Assembly: GCA_013141385.1 (NCBI GenBank)
Contig: JABFRB010000023.1
Span: 1-64,000, forward strand
Direction: 5' to 3'
DNA length: 64,000 bases
DNA from: Bacteroidales bacterium
GTDB lineage: Bacteria; Bacteroidota; Bacteroidia; Bacteroidales; Tenuifilaceae
The notes under the pieces were generated by a model, which did not search any database, was not told the origin of the DNA, and saw nothing but the letters and a program-made list of their open reading frames with translations. Below, in pieces: positions 27,806 to 37,640 of the stretch. Within the stretch, counting starts at the first letter, position 1, and each line of letters starts with the position of its first letter. The position numbers were made by a program, and so were the translations under genes.

Positions 27806-28203
27806 CGTAATTATTTAAGCTTAACTGTAAAATTTAGGGTGAGGTGTCTTATAAAACATTCAACTTATTTATTAAAACTCTTTAGGTAAATGATATTCAG
27901 TAATTTGTGTTTTGAGAATTATGTTATATGAAGTCTAAAATTAAATAATACATATTTCTAAGTTTAACTTTGTCAGGGTTCAAAACCCTGACAGAGTTTT
28001 GTAATGATACTCAATAGACATTATATAATATTATTTGGTATAATTATATCCGTGCCATGCATTAGCACAACACGGATATATGATCCAGCTGAACTTAATC
28101 AGCTTTCCTAAACCTCATTCTATGAGAACCTAAAATTTTAAGAGCATTTGCATGCTTAGAATTCCAATTATTTATTTCTCCTACAATGGAGAATGCCTAA
28201 TTC
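27806..28203. other. gap with a palindrome, no gene
   Basis: A 398-bp gap between susD-like and GH13 genes. Apart from the 33-bp palindrome it holds only AT-rich sequence. Its length suggests GH13-GH65-GH37 may have their own promoter. Confidence 0.5.
27966..27998. repeat. 33-bp palindrome, 15-3-15, type A second copy
   Basis: Arms AACTTTGTCAGGGTT and AACCCTGACAGAGTT enclose CAA; one pair is G-T. The arms match the unit at 1564-1596 with one change. It may also stop transcription after susD. Confidence 0.8.
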
Positions 28204-29745
28204 TTAGTATCCTGGATTTTGAGTTAATTTTTTATTTACATCTATCGCAGATGTTGGAATCGGGTATAATGCCTTATTCGCAGTAGTAACTGGTCTCTGC
28301 TGATGTGCATCATTAAATTTACCGAAACGTATCATATCCTGACGACGGAATCCTTCCCAGTACAATTCAAAACCACGCTCTTTGTAAATATCATCTGCTG
28401 TTAGGCTAGACAATGTTGCTAATGTTTTTCCAGCGGCACTACGTCTGCTTCTGATATAGTTAACATCATCTAGAGCTCCAGTTTCATCGCCATTGCGGAA
28501 TTTTGCTTCTGCACGAACAAGATAGATGTCCGAAATGCGGAGTAATGGAACATCATTGGGAGAAGAGAATTGCCTTGGAGTATTGGGGTTTGGAGCAAAT
28601 TTTACTACACGTACACCCTCGTTTTCAACCGCATTACCCAGATTAAATTCAGGAACAAAAATCAATGGATTTCCATTTCGAATTGTAAGGGCATTACCAT
28701 TTATGTCGTACTGCTGCCCAATTAAGAATCCTTGGTTGAGCCCAGTTGTGCTTTTTATCCTTCCATCGTAGAAGCGAGTATCGTTAATTTTATCAAAAGT
28801 ATTAATAAAATCAGCTGTTGTGCATCCACCATTCCAAAAGCTTGTATATGTTCCGAATACTTGATTATAGTGAAGGGTAAAATTAATCCAAACACTACCA
28901 CTACCCATATCTACTAAATCGCTCATGGGAACGGTAAATATAAACTCTGGATGATTTACAACATTGTACTGAAACATGGTCCAATAATCGTTGGCAACTG
29001 TATACTCACTCGAATTAATGACCGCATCGGAATATTGAATTGCTTCGTCCCATTTTGCTTCTCCTCCGTATACTTGATAGTTTAGGTAAATTTTAGCTAG
29101 CAGAGCATTAGCAGCGCCCTCGGTAACGCGCTCGGAAGTGACCACAGAGCGTTTTTTAAGATTAGGTAATACTTCTTTAATCTCGGCAATGATAAAATCA
29201 GTGGCTGTTTTTCGATCTTTTACTTCAGGTGTGGCAGAGAAATCGAGTGCATTTGCTTCCCTATAAGGAACCTGTCCGAACAGGTCAACCATCAGGTACA
29301 TATAGTATGCCCGAAGAAATCTAGCTTCGTTAATGTACTGATCGGTGGTAGCGGTTTGTTCAAATTTACTGATATAATAAATAGCGGTATTGGAGCGAGA
29401 AATTCCCTGACTAAGTACATCCCATACATTTGATAAGCGGATATGATCGGGAGTCCATGTATGCAAGTACAGTTGTTGCCAAGCTCCGTTGTCAAACCAG
29501 TCTGATCCACGTGTAGGAAACGCAGTTTCATCAGTTGAAATTTGCTGAAGACCCCAGTAATCATACCATTCGATAATATGTCGTAGAGTAGCATAAGGTG
29601 GATTGATCAATGCTTCAATATTATCTGGATTGTTGACAAGATCCCCACCCAGCTGTTCATCCAAAATGTTTTCATGCAGGTCGGTACATGAAGTGAGGAT
29701 TATGATGAGAACGGCTATTAAAGCTGAAAATTTATTGAATTTCAT
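28204..29745 (-). CDS. SusD/RagB-family outer-membrane lipoprotein
   Basis: 513 residues with a lipoprotein signal (LIIILTSCTDLHE). It follows the SusC gene by 24 bp. Family pieces are LRAYYMYLMVDLFGQVPYRE (TPR-like helices) and the C-terminal IYKERGFELYWEGFRRQDMIRFG. SusD proteins sit on the SusC barrel at the cell surface and capture glycans. The enzyme set of the locus suggests a trehalose-like or other alpha-glucoside ligand. Confidence 0.95.
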   Translation of the reverse strand: MKFNKFSALIAVLIIILTSCTDLHENILDEQLGGDLVNNPDNIEALINPPYATLRHIIEWYDYWGLQQISTDETAFPTRGSDWFDNGAWQQLYLHTWTPDHIRLSNVWDVLSQGISRSNTAIYYISKFEQTATTDQYINEARFLRAYYMYLMVDLFGQVPYREANALDFSATPEVKDRKTATDFIIAEIKEVLPNLKKRSVVTSERVTEGAANALLAKIYLNYQVYGGEAKWDEAIQYSDAVINSSEYTVANDYWTMFQYNVVNHPEFIFTVPMSDLVDMGSGSVWINFTLHYNQVFGTYTSFWNGGCTTADFINTFDKINDTRFYDGRIKSTTGLNQGFLIGQQYDINGNALTIRNGNPLIFVPEFNLGNAVENEGVRVVKFAPNPNTPRQFSSPNDVPLLRISDIYLVRAEAKFRNGDETGALDDVNYIRSRRSAAGKTLATLSSLTADDIYKERGFELYWEGFRRQDMIRFGKFNDAHQQRPVTTANKALYPIPTSAIDVNKKLTQNPGY

Positions 29746-29769
29746 AGCATTTCGTATATTAAAGGATTA

Positions 29770-32700
29770 TTAAAATTGAAGGCTAATACCTAAAGTAAAT
29801 GTTCGGGCTTTGGGATAGGAGGTAAAGTCCATACCAATAGATGGTACTCCGTTTTGACTCGCATCAATATTCACCTCAGGATCAAATCCGGTATATTTAG
29901 TGAAAAGGAGTAGATTATTTCCTGTAACATAAACCCTTGCATTGCTAATCCAGCCAATTGATTTGGTATTAAAGGTATAACCTAAAGTTACATTGGCAAG
30001 TCTCAAAAACGATCCATTTTCAACAAATCGCGAAGAATAGGCATTCGAATTGCCAGTTGCCTCGTTTGAATTAAATACATCGGTTGTTACGTTTGAGCCG
30101 TTGTTAAGAGCACCTTTTACAAAAAGGGCATTTGCCGCGTTATTATAGATTTTGTTACCTGACACACCATACAAGAACATGCTGAGATCGAATTTCCTAT
30201 ACTGCACCTTGGTATTGAAACTAAAAGTAAATTTAGGTAAAGCAGATCCGATAGGTTCAAGCACATCAGCACCATTCTCATCCTTTTTATAAATACTTAT
30301 ACCGGTAGCATCGAATCCCTGAAATACGCGACCGTAAAACGTTCCAATAGGATTGTTGTTTGTTATAACTTGAACACGTGTACCAGAAAGACCTTGTCCA
30401 CTTGCATTACCTGTTTCAATAAGTTTAACGGGCAAATCCTTAACCTCGTTTTTAATGTGGGAAATATTGAATCCGGCATCCCAAGTCAAATCAGCCTTAT
30501 CAACAATGGATGCATCTAATCCAAGTTCGATCCCATTGTTGATTATCTTCAGACCGGGTACATTTAACCATTGTGTTTGAGTTGCCGCAGGGGCTTTGGA
30601 TGTGATTTCTAACAAAACATCCTCTGTTTGTTTGTGAAACAAATCAATCGTTGCCGTTAACCTGTTCCTAAAAAGACCAAAGTCTAATCCTAGATCGGTT
30701 TGAGTTGTTGTTTCCCATTGGATGTTTGGATTTGGGGTTCTCAAGAAAGTGATACCAGGGGTCAATGTGCCATTGAAATATCCGTTGGCAGAAGGATTTG
30801 TTCCCACTGAAATCTGTGATATCTTATTTGGAATTTCCTGATTACCTGTTTGACCCCATCCGAGGCGCAATTTTAAATTGCTTATAGCACTTATCGATTT
30901 CATGAACCCTTCTTCTGAAATTCTCCAGGCAAATGCAGTTGATGGGAAAAAACCGTACTTATTGTTAGCCCCGAATTTCGAAGAACCATCAAATCTACCG
31001 GTGAAAGTAAATAGATATTTTCCATTAAACCCATAATTTACCCTTCCAAAGAACGATTGCAGTTCGTTTTCATTTGCAGTGGAATTTGAATTTGCAGCGG
31101 AAAAATTTCCATAACGGAGATTATCAGTATATAGAATATCCTTAACAACAAAACCATTAACATTTAACGAGCTACTGGTAACCTTGAAGTATTGGTAAGC
31201 AGTACCCAATAGGAAATTAAACTGATGAGCTTCTCCAACTTTTTTTGAATAGGTCAAATAGTTTTCGATAAGTTTGTTTTGCGCATGAATCGAATTAATA
31301 TCAGCCTCGCCATTATTTGGCAAATAGCTCAATTCATTATTCTGATTTATCCTTCTTTCAACGGAACTCCTAGTATAACCAATATTCAGTTTATATTTCA
31401 GATCTTTTATTATCTCGAACTCGCCAGTTAGATTTGCAATCAGCTGCTCAGTTTGTGTAATATCATTTGTAAGTTTAAGCATTGCAAGAGGATTGCGCTG
31501 GGTAGTGGAGTTCTGATAGTATGATCCATTGGGGTTATAGATTGGGTAAGTGGGGTTTAGTTTTAGGGCTGTTAAAATCACATCTCCTTCATAACCGCCT
31601 GTTTCACCTATAGGTGCTCGGCGATCCATTACATTCGAAGCAATTAGGTTTCCTGTAAATACAGCTTTATTCTTAAACGCTTTTTGGGTTACGCTGATCT
31701 TTCCGTTTACTTTTTTCATATCAGTAGTCTTTACGATTCCTTGCTGATTCAGATAACCGAGAGATGCACGGTACGAATTATTTTTTTCTCCGCCGCTAAG
31801 GCTCACATCATGACTTTGAGTATAACCACTCTGGAATATCTCATCCTGCCAGTCATTGCTGGCGCCAAGATCGGTAAGTGATGTTCCATCAGCCTTTATG
31901 TATGAGCGAAATTTATTTGCTGACAGAATATCCAGTTTTTTCCGAATCTTTGAAAAACCAGTATAACCATCATAGGTTATTTTGCCCGCTCCCTGTTCAC
32001 CTTTTTTTGTAGTGATCAAAACAACCCCGTTAGCACCGCGGGCACCATAAATTGCAGTTGCTGATGCATCTTTTAATATGTCAATAGACTCAATATCATT
32101 GGGGTTTAAAAAGCTAATAGGATTTTTGTTTGATGATCCGCTAATACCTGCTGTAGTTGTTCCTGCTGGTGTAATATCTTGATTGTCAAGAGGAACACCG
32201 TCAATTACGTATAATGGATCTTGTCCTGAACGAATAGAGTTGGATCCGCGTACACGAACTGACATGCCTGCTCCTGGTTCACCATTGTTTTGCGAAATAT
32301 TTACCCCTGAAATACGCCCTTGCATCATTTCAATAGGGGAGGATGCTATGCTCTTATTCATATTCTCAGAGGTTAATCGATTGGTAGATCCTGTAACATC
32401 AATCTTTCTCTGAGAACCATACCCAACAACTACAAGCTCGCTGAGACTCGTTGATTCTTGTTTCATGATTATCTCTAAAGTGTTACGACCTTCCAGTGCT
32501 ATTTCCTGTGAGAGATAACCCACCGATGAAAAAACAAGAATCGCACTTGCATCAGGTACTGTTATAGAAAATTTACCATTTGGATCAGTTATTGTTCCCT
32601 GTGTTGTACCCTTAACTAAGATATTTACTCCAGGAAGTGGACCGTCATCATCTTTTACTATACCAGTAACAGATACTTCTTGTAAATTAGGCAAGGTTTT

Positions 32701-33075
32701 TAATATCTCCTTTTTAGAGAGAAGTATTATTCGTTCTTTTACAAGGTAACTTATCCCCGTACCTTTAAAAATCTGCTCTAAAATGTTTTCAATTTTTTCG
32801 TTTTTAACATTTAAAGAGACATTGTTTAGCATAAATGTTTCCAAGTTTGCTTCGTAAGCAAACTCGAACTCGGATTGACTTTTTATTGCATTGATTACCT
32901 CAATTAGGGGTGCATTTTTCAACTCAAGGTTCAGCGATATTTTTTGAGAAATGCTTTCGCTCGCAGATGCTGAAAAAAGAGTACAAAACAATAGTGATAG
33001 GCTGAAACTTGACAAAACAAGAAATTTTGCTAAAAATCTTTTGTCAATGGGAATTGCCTTTGCGTATAGGTTCAT
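29770..33075 (-). CDS. SusC/RagA-family TonB-dependent transporter with STN domain
   Basis: 1101 residues. After a signal peptide comes an STN domain (about 45-125, NLELKNAPLIEVINAIKSQS), then a carboxypeptidase-D-like beta domain (VTGIVKDDDGPLPGVNILVK), the plug beginning with the SusC box (VVGYGSQRKIDVTGS) and a 22-strand barrel ending in ISLQF. The STN domain is the part that contacts a FecR-type anti-sigma factor, which matches the FecR gene immediately upstream. It imports the sugar bound by SusD across the outer membrane. Confidence 0.96.
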   Translation of the reverse strand: MNLYAKAIPIDKRFLAKFLVLSSFSLSLLFCTLFSASASESISQKISLNLELKNAPLIEVINAIKSQSEFEFAYEANLETFMLNNVSLNVKNEKIENILEQIFKGTGISYLVKERIILLSKKEILKTLPNLQEVSVTGIVKDDDGPLPGVNILVKGTTQGTITDPNGKFSITVPDASAILVFSSVGYLSQEIALEGRNTLEIIMKQESTSLSELVVVGYGSQRKIDVTGSTNRLTSENMNKSIASSPIEMMQGRISGVNISQNNGEPGAGMSVRVRGSNSIRSGQDPLYVIDGVPLDNQDITPAGTTTAGISGSSNKNPISFLNPNDIESIDILKDASATAIYGARGANGVVLITTKKGEQGAGKITYDGYTGFSKIRKKLDILSANKFRSYIKADGTSLTDLGASNDWQDEIFQSGYTQSHDVSLSGGEKNNSYRASLGYLNQQGIVKTTDMKKVNGKISVTQKAFKNKAVFTGNLIASNVMDRRAPIGETGGYEGDVILTALKLNPTYPIYNPNGSYYQNSTTQRNPLAMLKLTNDITQTEQLIANLTGEFEIIKDLKYKLNIGYTRSSVERRINQNNELSYLPNNGEADINSIHAQNKLIENYLTYSKKVGEAHQFNFLLGTAYQYFKVTSSSLNVNGFVVKDILYTDNLRYGNFSAANSNSTANENELQSFFGRVNYGFNGKYLFTFTGRFDGSSKFGANNKYGFFPSTAFAWRISEEGFMKSISAISNLKLRLGWGQTGNQEIPNKISQISVGTNPSANGYFNGTLTPGITFLRTPNPNIQWETTTQTDLGLDFGLFRNRLTATIDLFHKQTEDVLLEITSKAPAATQTQWLNVPGLKIINNGIELGLDASIVDKADLTWDAGFNISHIKNEVKDLPVKLIETGNASGQGLSGTRVQVITNNNPIGTFYGRVFQGFDATGISIYKKDENGADVLEPIGSALPKFTFSFNTKVQYRKFDLSMFLYGVSGNKIYNNAANALFVKGALNNGSNVTTDVFNSNEATGNSNAYSSRFVENGSFLRLANVTLGYTFNTKSIGWISNARVYVTGNNLLLFTKYTGFDPEVNIDASQNGVPSIGMDFTSYPKARTFTLGISLQF

Positions 33076-33235
33076 GCTTTTAAATTTGATTTAATTAATA
33101 ATGAATTGACAAATTGATTCGAATTCCTAATAACCAGAAATGTTCCGATTCTTTTATTTTTATGGATCCATAGCTTAATTTATGTTAGTTTAGGTTGAAA
33201 AATATTTTTAAACACTTTTCCGAATAACCCTCATT

Positions 33236-34243
33236 CTATTTTGGGAGATCCTTCAGGTTTTGTTTATTATCTTTTTTAACAAACTTACACGGGGCAATGA
33301 AATTCAGCATTTCAAAAACAGTATCCACAGGCTGGCTTCTATGAAATATAAAATTGTACCTTTTTTGATTCACATTTTTTGAAGCGAGGTGTGTATCAAA
33401 TTGAATCCTAATTCCATACACTTCTTCAATTTTTGTAATGATATCAACTAGGTTGGCGTTTTCAAGATACACCTCTCCTGTTCTCCATGAGGTGTAGTAT
33501 TTGGGATTTACTCCCTTTATTTTTACTTTTTTAGAATTAATATCCACTGAAGCCATCTGTCCTGGACTAAGCGATGTAATTTTTTTCCCTTTGTCATCAA
33601 GAATCACTACAGATCCTTCAACAAGCGTGGTTTGCACAACATTATCTTTGCATCTTGTATTTATATTGAAGGAAGTACCAAATACTTTAATTTGAATGGC
33701 TTGGGTTTTAACAATAAATGGATGAGCGGAATCTTTTTTCACATCAAGGAAAGCTTCACCTTCGAGGTAAAGAGTTCGTTCTATGTGTTCAAAATTTGAT
33801 GGGTAACAAACAGTTGAACCTTTATTTAACCACACTCTTGTCCCGTCCGTTAAATTTATTACTTTAATATCACCTTTAAGTGCAACAGATTCCGTAATCA
33901 GAGTTGCCACACTCTTATTCGTTTTTAAATAAAAGCATAAAGTAGGCAAGCATGCTAATGCTAAAACAAGAGCAGCCCACTTTAAGCCTTTAAAGATTTT
34001 TATCTTTTTTTCTTTTGATAGAATGTTATCGATCCTTTGATTGTATTTTTCCAACGCCGCATTTAATTGGTTTTCATTGGAATAGGCTTTTATCTTCTGA
34101 GCCTGCCAATACATTTTGTACTGAAAGAAGATGTTCCTGTTTTCCTCCGATTCAATTAACCAAATTTGAAGCTGTAATTCTTCTTCTGAGGAGCACTTTC
34201 CTTGAATTTTTTTTATAAGGAGTTCTTTGATATGATCTGTCAC
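33236..34243 (-). CDS. FecR-family anti-sigma factor
   Basis: 335 residues from a GTG at 34243 (VTDHIKELLIKKIQG), chosen because the longer frame (to 34342) begins with an unlikely hydrophobic stretch not seen in FecR proteins. An N-terminal cytoplasmic sigma-binding part, one helix (about 92-110, GLKWAALVLALACL), a periplasmic FecR domain (TDGTRVWLNKGSTVCYPS) and a C-terminal DUF4974. It holds the neighbouring sigma factor until the SusC STN domain signals substrate. The start codon is uncertain. Confidence 0.9.
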   Translation of the reverse strand: MTDHIKELLIKKIQGKCSSEEELQLQIWLIESEENRNIFFQYKMYWQAQKIKAYSNENQLNAALEKYNQRIDNILSKEKKIKIFKGLKWAALVLALACLPTLCFYLKTNKSVATLITESVALKGDIKVINLTDGTRVWLNKGSTVCYPSNFEHIERTLYLEGEAFLDVKKDSAHPFIVKTQAIQIKVFGTSFNINTRCKDNVVQTTLVEGSVVILDDKGKKITSLSPGQMASVDINSKKVKIKGVNPKYYTSWRTGEVYLENANLVDIITKIEEVYGIRIQFDTHLASKNVNQKRYNFIFHRSQPVDTVFEMLNFIAPCKFVKKDNKQNLKDLPK

Positions 34244-34380
34244 TTTATGTTGTTTACATAAAAGACAAACCAGAAGAAAAAAGTACGTAGTGAAAAATAA
34301 AAAAATAAATTGCTGTTCTGTGATAAGATTTAGACCGCCCAACTATTACTGATTTATCGAAAAGCCCTTATCTGAATCTA

Positions 34381-34968
34381 TTAACAAAACCAGATAGAGA
34401 GGAGATAAATTTTTTTAAGTTTTGTTCGGAGGATTTTGAGAGCATTGTATACGTGGGTTTCAACTGTTCGTTCCGAAATAAGCATTTCCAGTGCAATTTC
34501 TTTGGTTTTCATTTCATGAATGTAACTTAAGGTGAAAGCCTCTCTGCATTTGCTGGTCAAGCTTACCAATGCCTTGTCAATCTCCTCACGGATCTCCTCT
34601 GAAAAAAAATTTTGAATAGAATCATTTTGATCAGGGTCGAAGTACTGAGTTTCAAAGTCAAGCAGTTCTTTGGTAACTAATTGATTATGCTCTTTGCGAA
34701 TTTGTTGGTGCTTAATCTGGTTTAGACATCGTCGAAATACCGCTTTAAATAAATATTTTTCTAGAGAGGTGTGAATCTCAATGCTTTCGGAGTTTTCCCA
34801 AATATATACCAGAACATCTTGAACAATATCTTCTGCCTCCTGAGTATCCAAAAAGAGTTCGCCATAAGCTAATAATCGAGGATAGTACTCTTTAAATATT
34901 TGGTTATATGCATCTCTATTGTACTTAGCAGGTAATTTTTGAATAGACGTTCTTGTTTTATTATTCAC
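34381..34968 (-). CDS. ECF RNA polymerase sigma factor of the locus
   Basis: 195 residues, sigma region 2 (YYPRLLAYGELFLDTQEAEDIVQDV) and region 4 (FTLSYIHEMKTKEIALEMLI with SERTVETHV). It heads the order sigma, FecR, SusC, SusD, so it most likely drives the transporter genes when released. It is of the Bacteroides-expansion type of ECF sigma factors. Confidence 0.94.
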   Translation of the reverse strand: MNNKTRTSIQKLPAKYNRDAYNQIFKEYYPRLLAYGELFLDTQEAEDIVQDVLVYIWENSESIEIHTSLEKYLFKAVFRRCLNQIKHQQIRKEHNQLVTKELLDFETQYFDPDQNDSIQNFFSEEIREEIDKALVSLTSKCREAFTLSYIHEMKTKEIALEMLISERTVETHVYNALKILRTKLKKIYLLSIWFC

Positions 34969-35607
34969 GTTAGAAATGTATCAATATAGGTTTAAATCTA
35001 TAAAAAAATTTAAAAAACTTAAGAAATATTTAATATTAAACAATTAAACATGAGAAGCATATAAATATTTTTATTATTAAATTGAATTGTTAATACGTGG
35101 TAATATTAAGAAACAAAGATTTAAAAACAATTATTTTAATATGTAATACAAAAAAATATATTAAATATAGGCTATTTCTTATATTTATATAATATAGTGA
35201 TAGTTGAGTTTATTAAAATTATTTAATGTCTTAAATGAGATAATATATAGTGATATTCGGTAAATGGGTAGAGTACATAGTATTTATATCTGAACATTTA
35301 TCTATAGGTAATAGAAGAATAGGAGTGTTAATGATAAGTTAAAGATCTGTATATTTGTTTGTTAATAAATCTTACGATGAACGGTTCGCTATCATGAGTG
35401 CTGATTTGCGGGAAAAAGTGGTTTTCTATATTATCAGCCACAAATTATACCAAAGTGAATTTGTTAACAGTCCAAAAACATACTTGTATTATACTTTGGT
35501 TTATGCCGATGGAAAATATGTTTAGAACTATCGAGCGAAGCGAAGATTGGACTAATATATATTTCCAATCGGTATTAATAATTTTTGGACTAAATGTTGG
35601 TAAAATA
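34969..35607. other. AT-rich gap, no supported gene
   Basis: About 640 bp of very AT-rich sequence upstream of the sigma factor. A 106-codon plus-strand frame starting at 35398 runs into the terminator and the 3' end of the next gene and has no family resemblance, so I leave it out. Confidence 0.55.
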
Positions 35608-35640
35608 AAAAAACCTGACAGGAATTCCTATCAGGTTTTA
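35608..35640. terminator. rho-independent terminator
   Basis: AAAACCTGACAGG and CCTATCAGGTTTT form a stem with A and T runs on the two sides, placed 18 bp after the stop of the minus-strand T9SS gene. Its core resembles the CTGACAGG palindromes. Confidence 0.75.
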
Positions 35641-35657
35641 ATATGTAAAATGATTTC

Positions 35658-36686
35658 TTATAGTTCAATTATCTTTTTAGTAATTTCCTTACTGTTCACT
35701 TTTACCTTTATAATATAGGTGCCATTTGCTAAACCAATTTCCTTTGCGGAAAAACTATAGGTTAAATCGCCTGCATCTTCCGACTTATCTGTAATGATTG
35801 CTATTTTCTTACCAATAATATCATAAACAGTTATTTTTACATCTGATCTATTATCAATATGTAAATTAATATTAGCTTTTTCATGATAAGGATTCGGAAA
35901 TACATCAAGTTTTATATTGTCGCCATCGTTATTATTAAGCATACTTGATGAGATAACATTTGAATTATAGGCAGCCTTTGTTGAGGTGCTATTTTGCCCA
36001 TTCTCAAAAGTGTAAGCGGAGTTAATTAATACAAGAATTGGAAACCTATGCTCATTAACGTACCATCTATAGGTTATCTCTTCAATACTCGTAGTGCTCT
36101 CGTTTATTTTTTGTTTGTAACTCTTCACTTCCTTAATTCGAAGTGCATTAAGGAAAGATTTTTTCCCTGGAAGAATTAATGTACCAATCCCATCTCCAGT
36201 AACTTGGTAATTACCTATAATATCACCAATAGGCTTATTGTTAGAGTTATATTTCCCCTCGAAAACTCCTGAGTAGCTGCTGCTAAAGGAAAAGGGGTAG
36301 CGCATCTTTACAAATGGTTTTGTATACTCAATAGAGATAATTCCACTATTAGACACGTAACCGTATTGTTCTAGTTGATAACTGGTTGCATTGAAGAAAA
36401 AATAGCTACCGAATTCTTCAAGTACTGTATTTGCAGTCTCAAATCCACCAATATTTTTTAAAGAGTAGGGGTTTTGGACATTTCCTGTAAAACTATTTGT
36501 TGCCTCTAACATGGAGAAGTCCCAAACAACATTTTGCCCTTCAATGCCAGGATCAACATACTTTGTGAGTACCATGGGATTCTTCTCATTTGGCACTAAC
36601 CCATGCGTTTTGAATGTAAGAATTGTTTGAGCATTGATAGTAACTGAAAATGTAATTCCAATCACAAGAGATAGAATTGTTTTCAT
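35658..36686 (-). CDS. secreted protein with type IX sorting domain
   Basis: 342 residues from ATG 36686, chosen because a clean signal peptide (MKTILSLVIGITFSVTINAQ) follows. The last 80 residues form a type A T9SS C-terminal domain: FPNPYHEKANINL ... ITVYDIIGKKI ... LANGTYIIKV. The passenger domain is beta-rich and not recognised. It should be carried across the outer membrane by the type IX machinery and left on the surface or released. Confidence 0.85.
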   Translation of the reverse strand: MKTILSLVIGITFSVTINAQTILTFKTHGLVPNEKNPMVLTKYVDPGIEGQNVVWDFSMLEATNSFTGNVQNPYSLKNIGGFETANTVLEEFGSYFFFNATSYQLEQYGYVSNSGIISIEYTKPFVKMRYPFSFSSSYSGVFEGKYNSNNKPIGDIIGNYQVTGDGIGTLILPGKKSFLNALRIKEVKSYKQKINESTTSIEEITYRWYVNEHRFPILVLINSAYTFENGQNSTSTKAAYNSNVISSSMLNNNDGDNIKLDVFPNPYHEKANINLHIDNRSDVKITVYDIIGKKIAIITDKSEDAGDLTYSFSAKEIGLANGTYIIKVKVNSKEITKKIIEL

Positions 36687-36812
36687 AGCGTATAGTTTTT
36701 GGATATGAGTAAAGATACAAATAAATTTAAAGATTATCAACCCCTTGAATAGTAAGGACACAGGCAATTTATAGAAATTGCTGGAATTTAAGGACAATCT
36801 TTTTAAAGAAAT

Positions 36813-37637
36813 TTAAAAATTGTATCGCTTAACTATTTGTTTTGCAATAAAGTAAAAAACAGTAATGTACCCTATGCAAACTAGCGTAGATATTCCAACT
36901 GATAGCGATTCTGTTGTTATTCCCATGTTCTGGAAACTTGCTGGTGACGATCCATTTATTTGAATTAGATCGCTTGTTGTTATGCCAACAAAATCTGGCA
37001 TTGGAGTCAGGTTTGATATAATTTTAATAGGGAAGAATTGGTCTATTTGAGATGGAAAAAAAACTCTTAATATGGGTTCGATTGGGAAAAAGAATAGTAT
37101 AAAGGTTACAATAGATAATGCATTACTTTTAAATATCAAAGCGAAAAGCATACCAAGCATCATGTATGCGAATGACTGAACAAAGAGTACTAACACATAA
37201 GAGGTCTTTTCAAAAATATCACTTAGCGAAATATTATTGGAGTAAATTAAGCCGAAAACAAATCCCGTTAATAGAACAATTAATAAAGCGTATAAAGCAA
37301 GAATAGTAATGATAACCATTTTAGAGTAGAGGATCTGATTGCGACTCAATCCATCAATTAGTTGCTTCCTAAATGTACGAAATTGATGTTCGTTTCCTAC
37401 AAGGATAATAACTATAATGCCTAATAGTAGGTTGAACCAACTGCCAATCCACGAAAATGTTGCCCAGATATGTGGGAATGCAAAAAGTTTGTCGATTCTT
37501 AACCCTTGTATATTCAAATTGATTTGTGATCCAATGGTAGTTACCAGCAGAAAAAGAATAGCATGTAACAATATTATTGTTCGAAAACCAGGATATCCAA
37601 AAGTTTTAATGAATTCGATTTTGATTAGATTCTTCAT
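36813..37637 (-). CDS. ABC-2 type transporter permease
   Basis: 274 residues with six hydrophobic segments, beginning with a short cytoplasmic IEFIKTFGYPGFR typical of ABC-2 permeases. It starts 3 bp after the ATPase gene ends, so the two are translated together as an exporter. The cargo is unknown; homologous pairs serve gliding, lantibiotic immunity or copper-related functions. Confidence 0.85.
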   Translation of the reverse strand: MKNLIKIEFIKTFGYPGFRTIILLHAILFLLVTTIGSQINLNIQGLRIDKLFAFPHIWATFSWIGSWFNLLLGIIVIILVGNEHQFRTFRKQLIDGLSRNQILYSKMVIITILALYALLIVLLTGFVFGLIYSNNISLSDIFEKTSYVLVLFVQSFAYMMLGMLFALIFKSNALSIVTFILFFFPIEPILRVFFPSQIDQFFPIKIISNLTPMPDFVGITTSDLIQINGSSPASFQNMGITTESLSVGISTLVCIGYITVFYFIAKQIVKRYNF

Positions 37638-37640
37638 TAG

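Noticed and set aside
35398..35718. 106-codon frame on the plus strand
   Set aside because: It runs through a terminator hairpin and into the antisense of the T9SS gene; no family resemblance.
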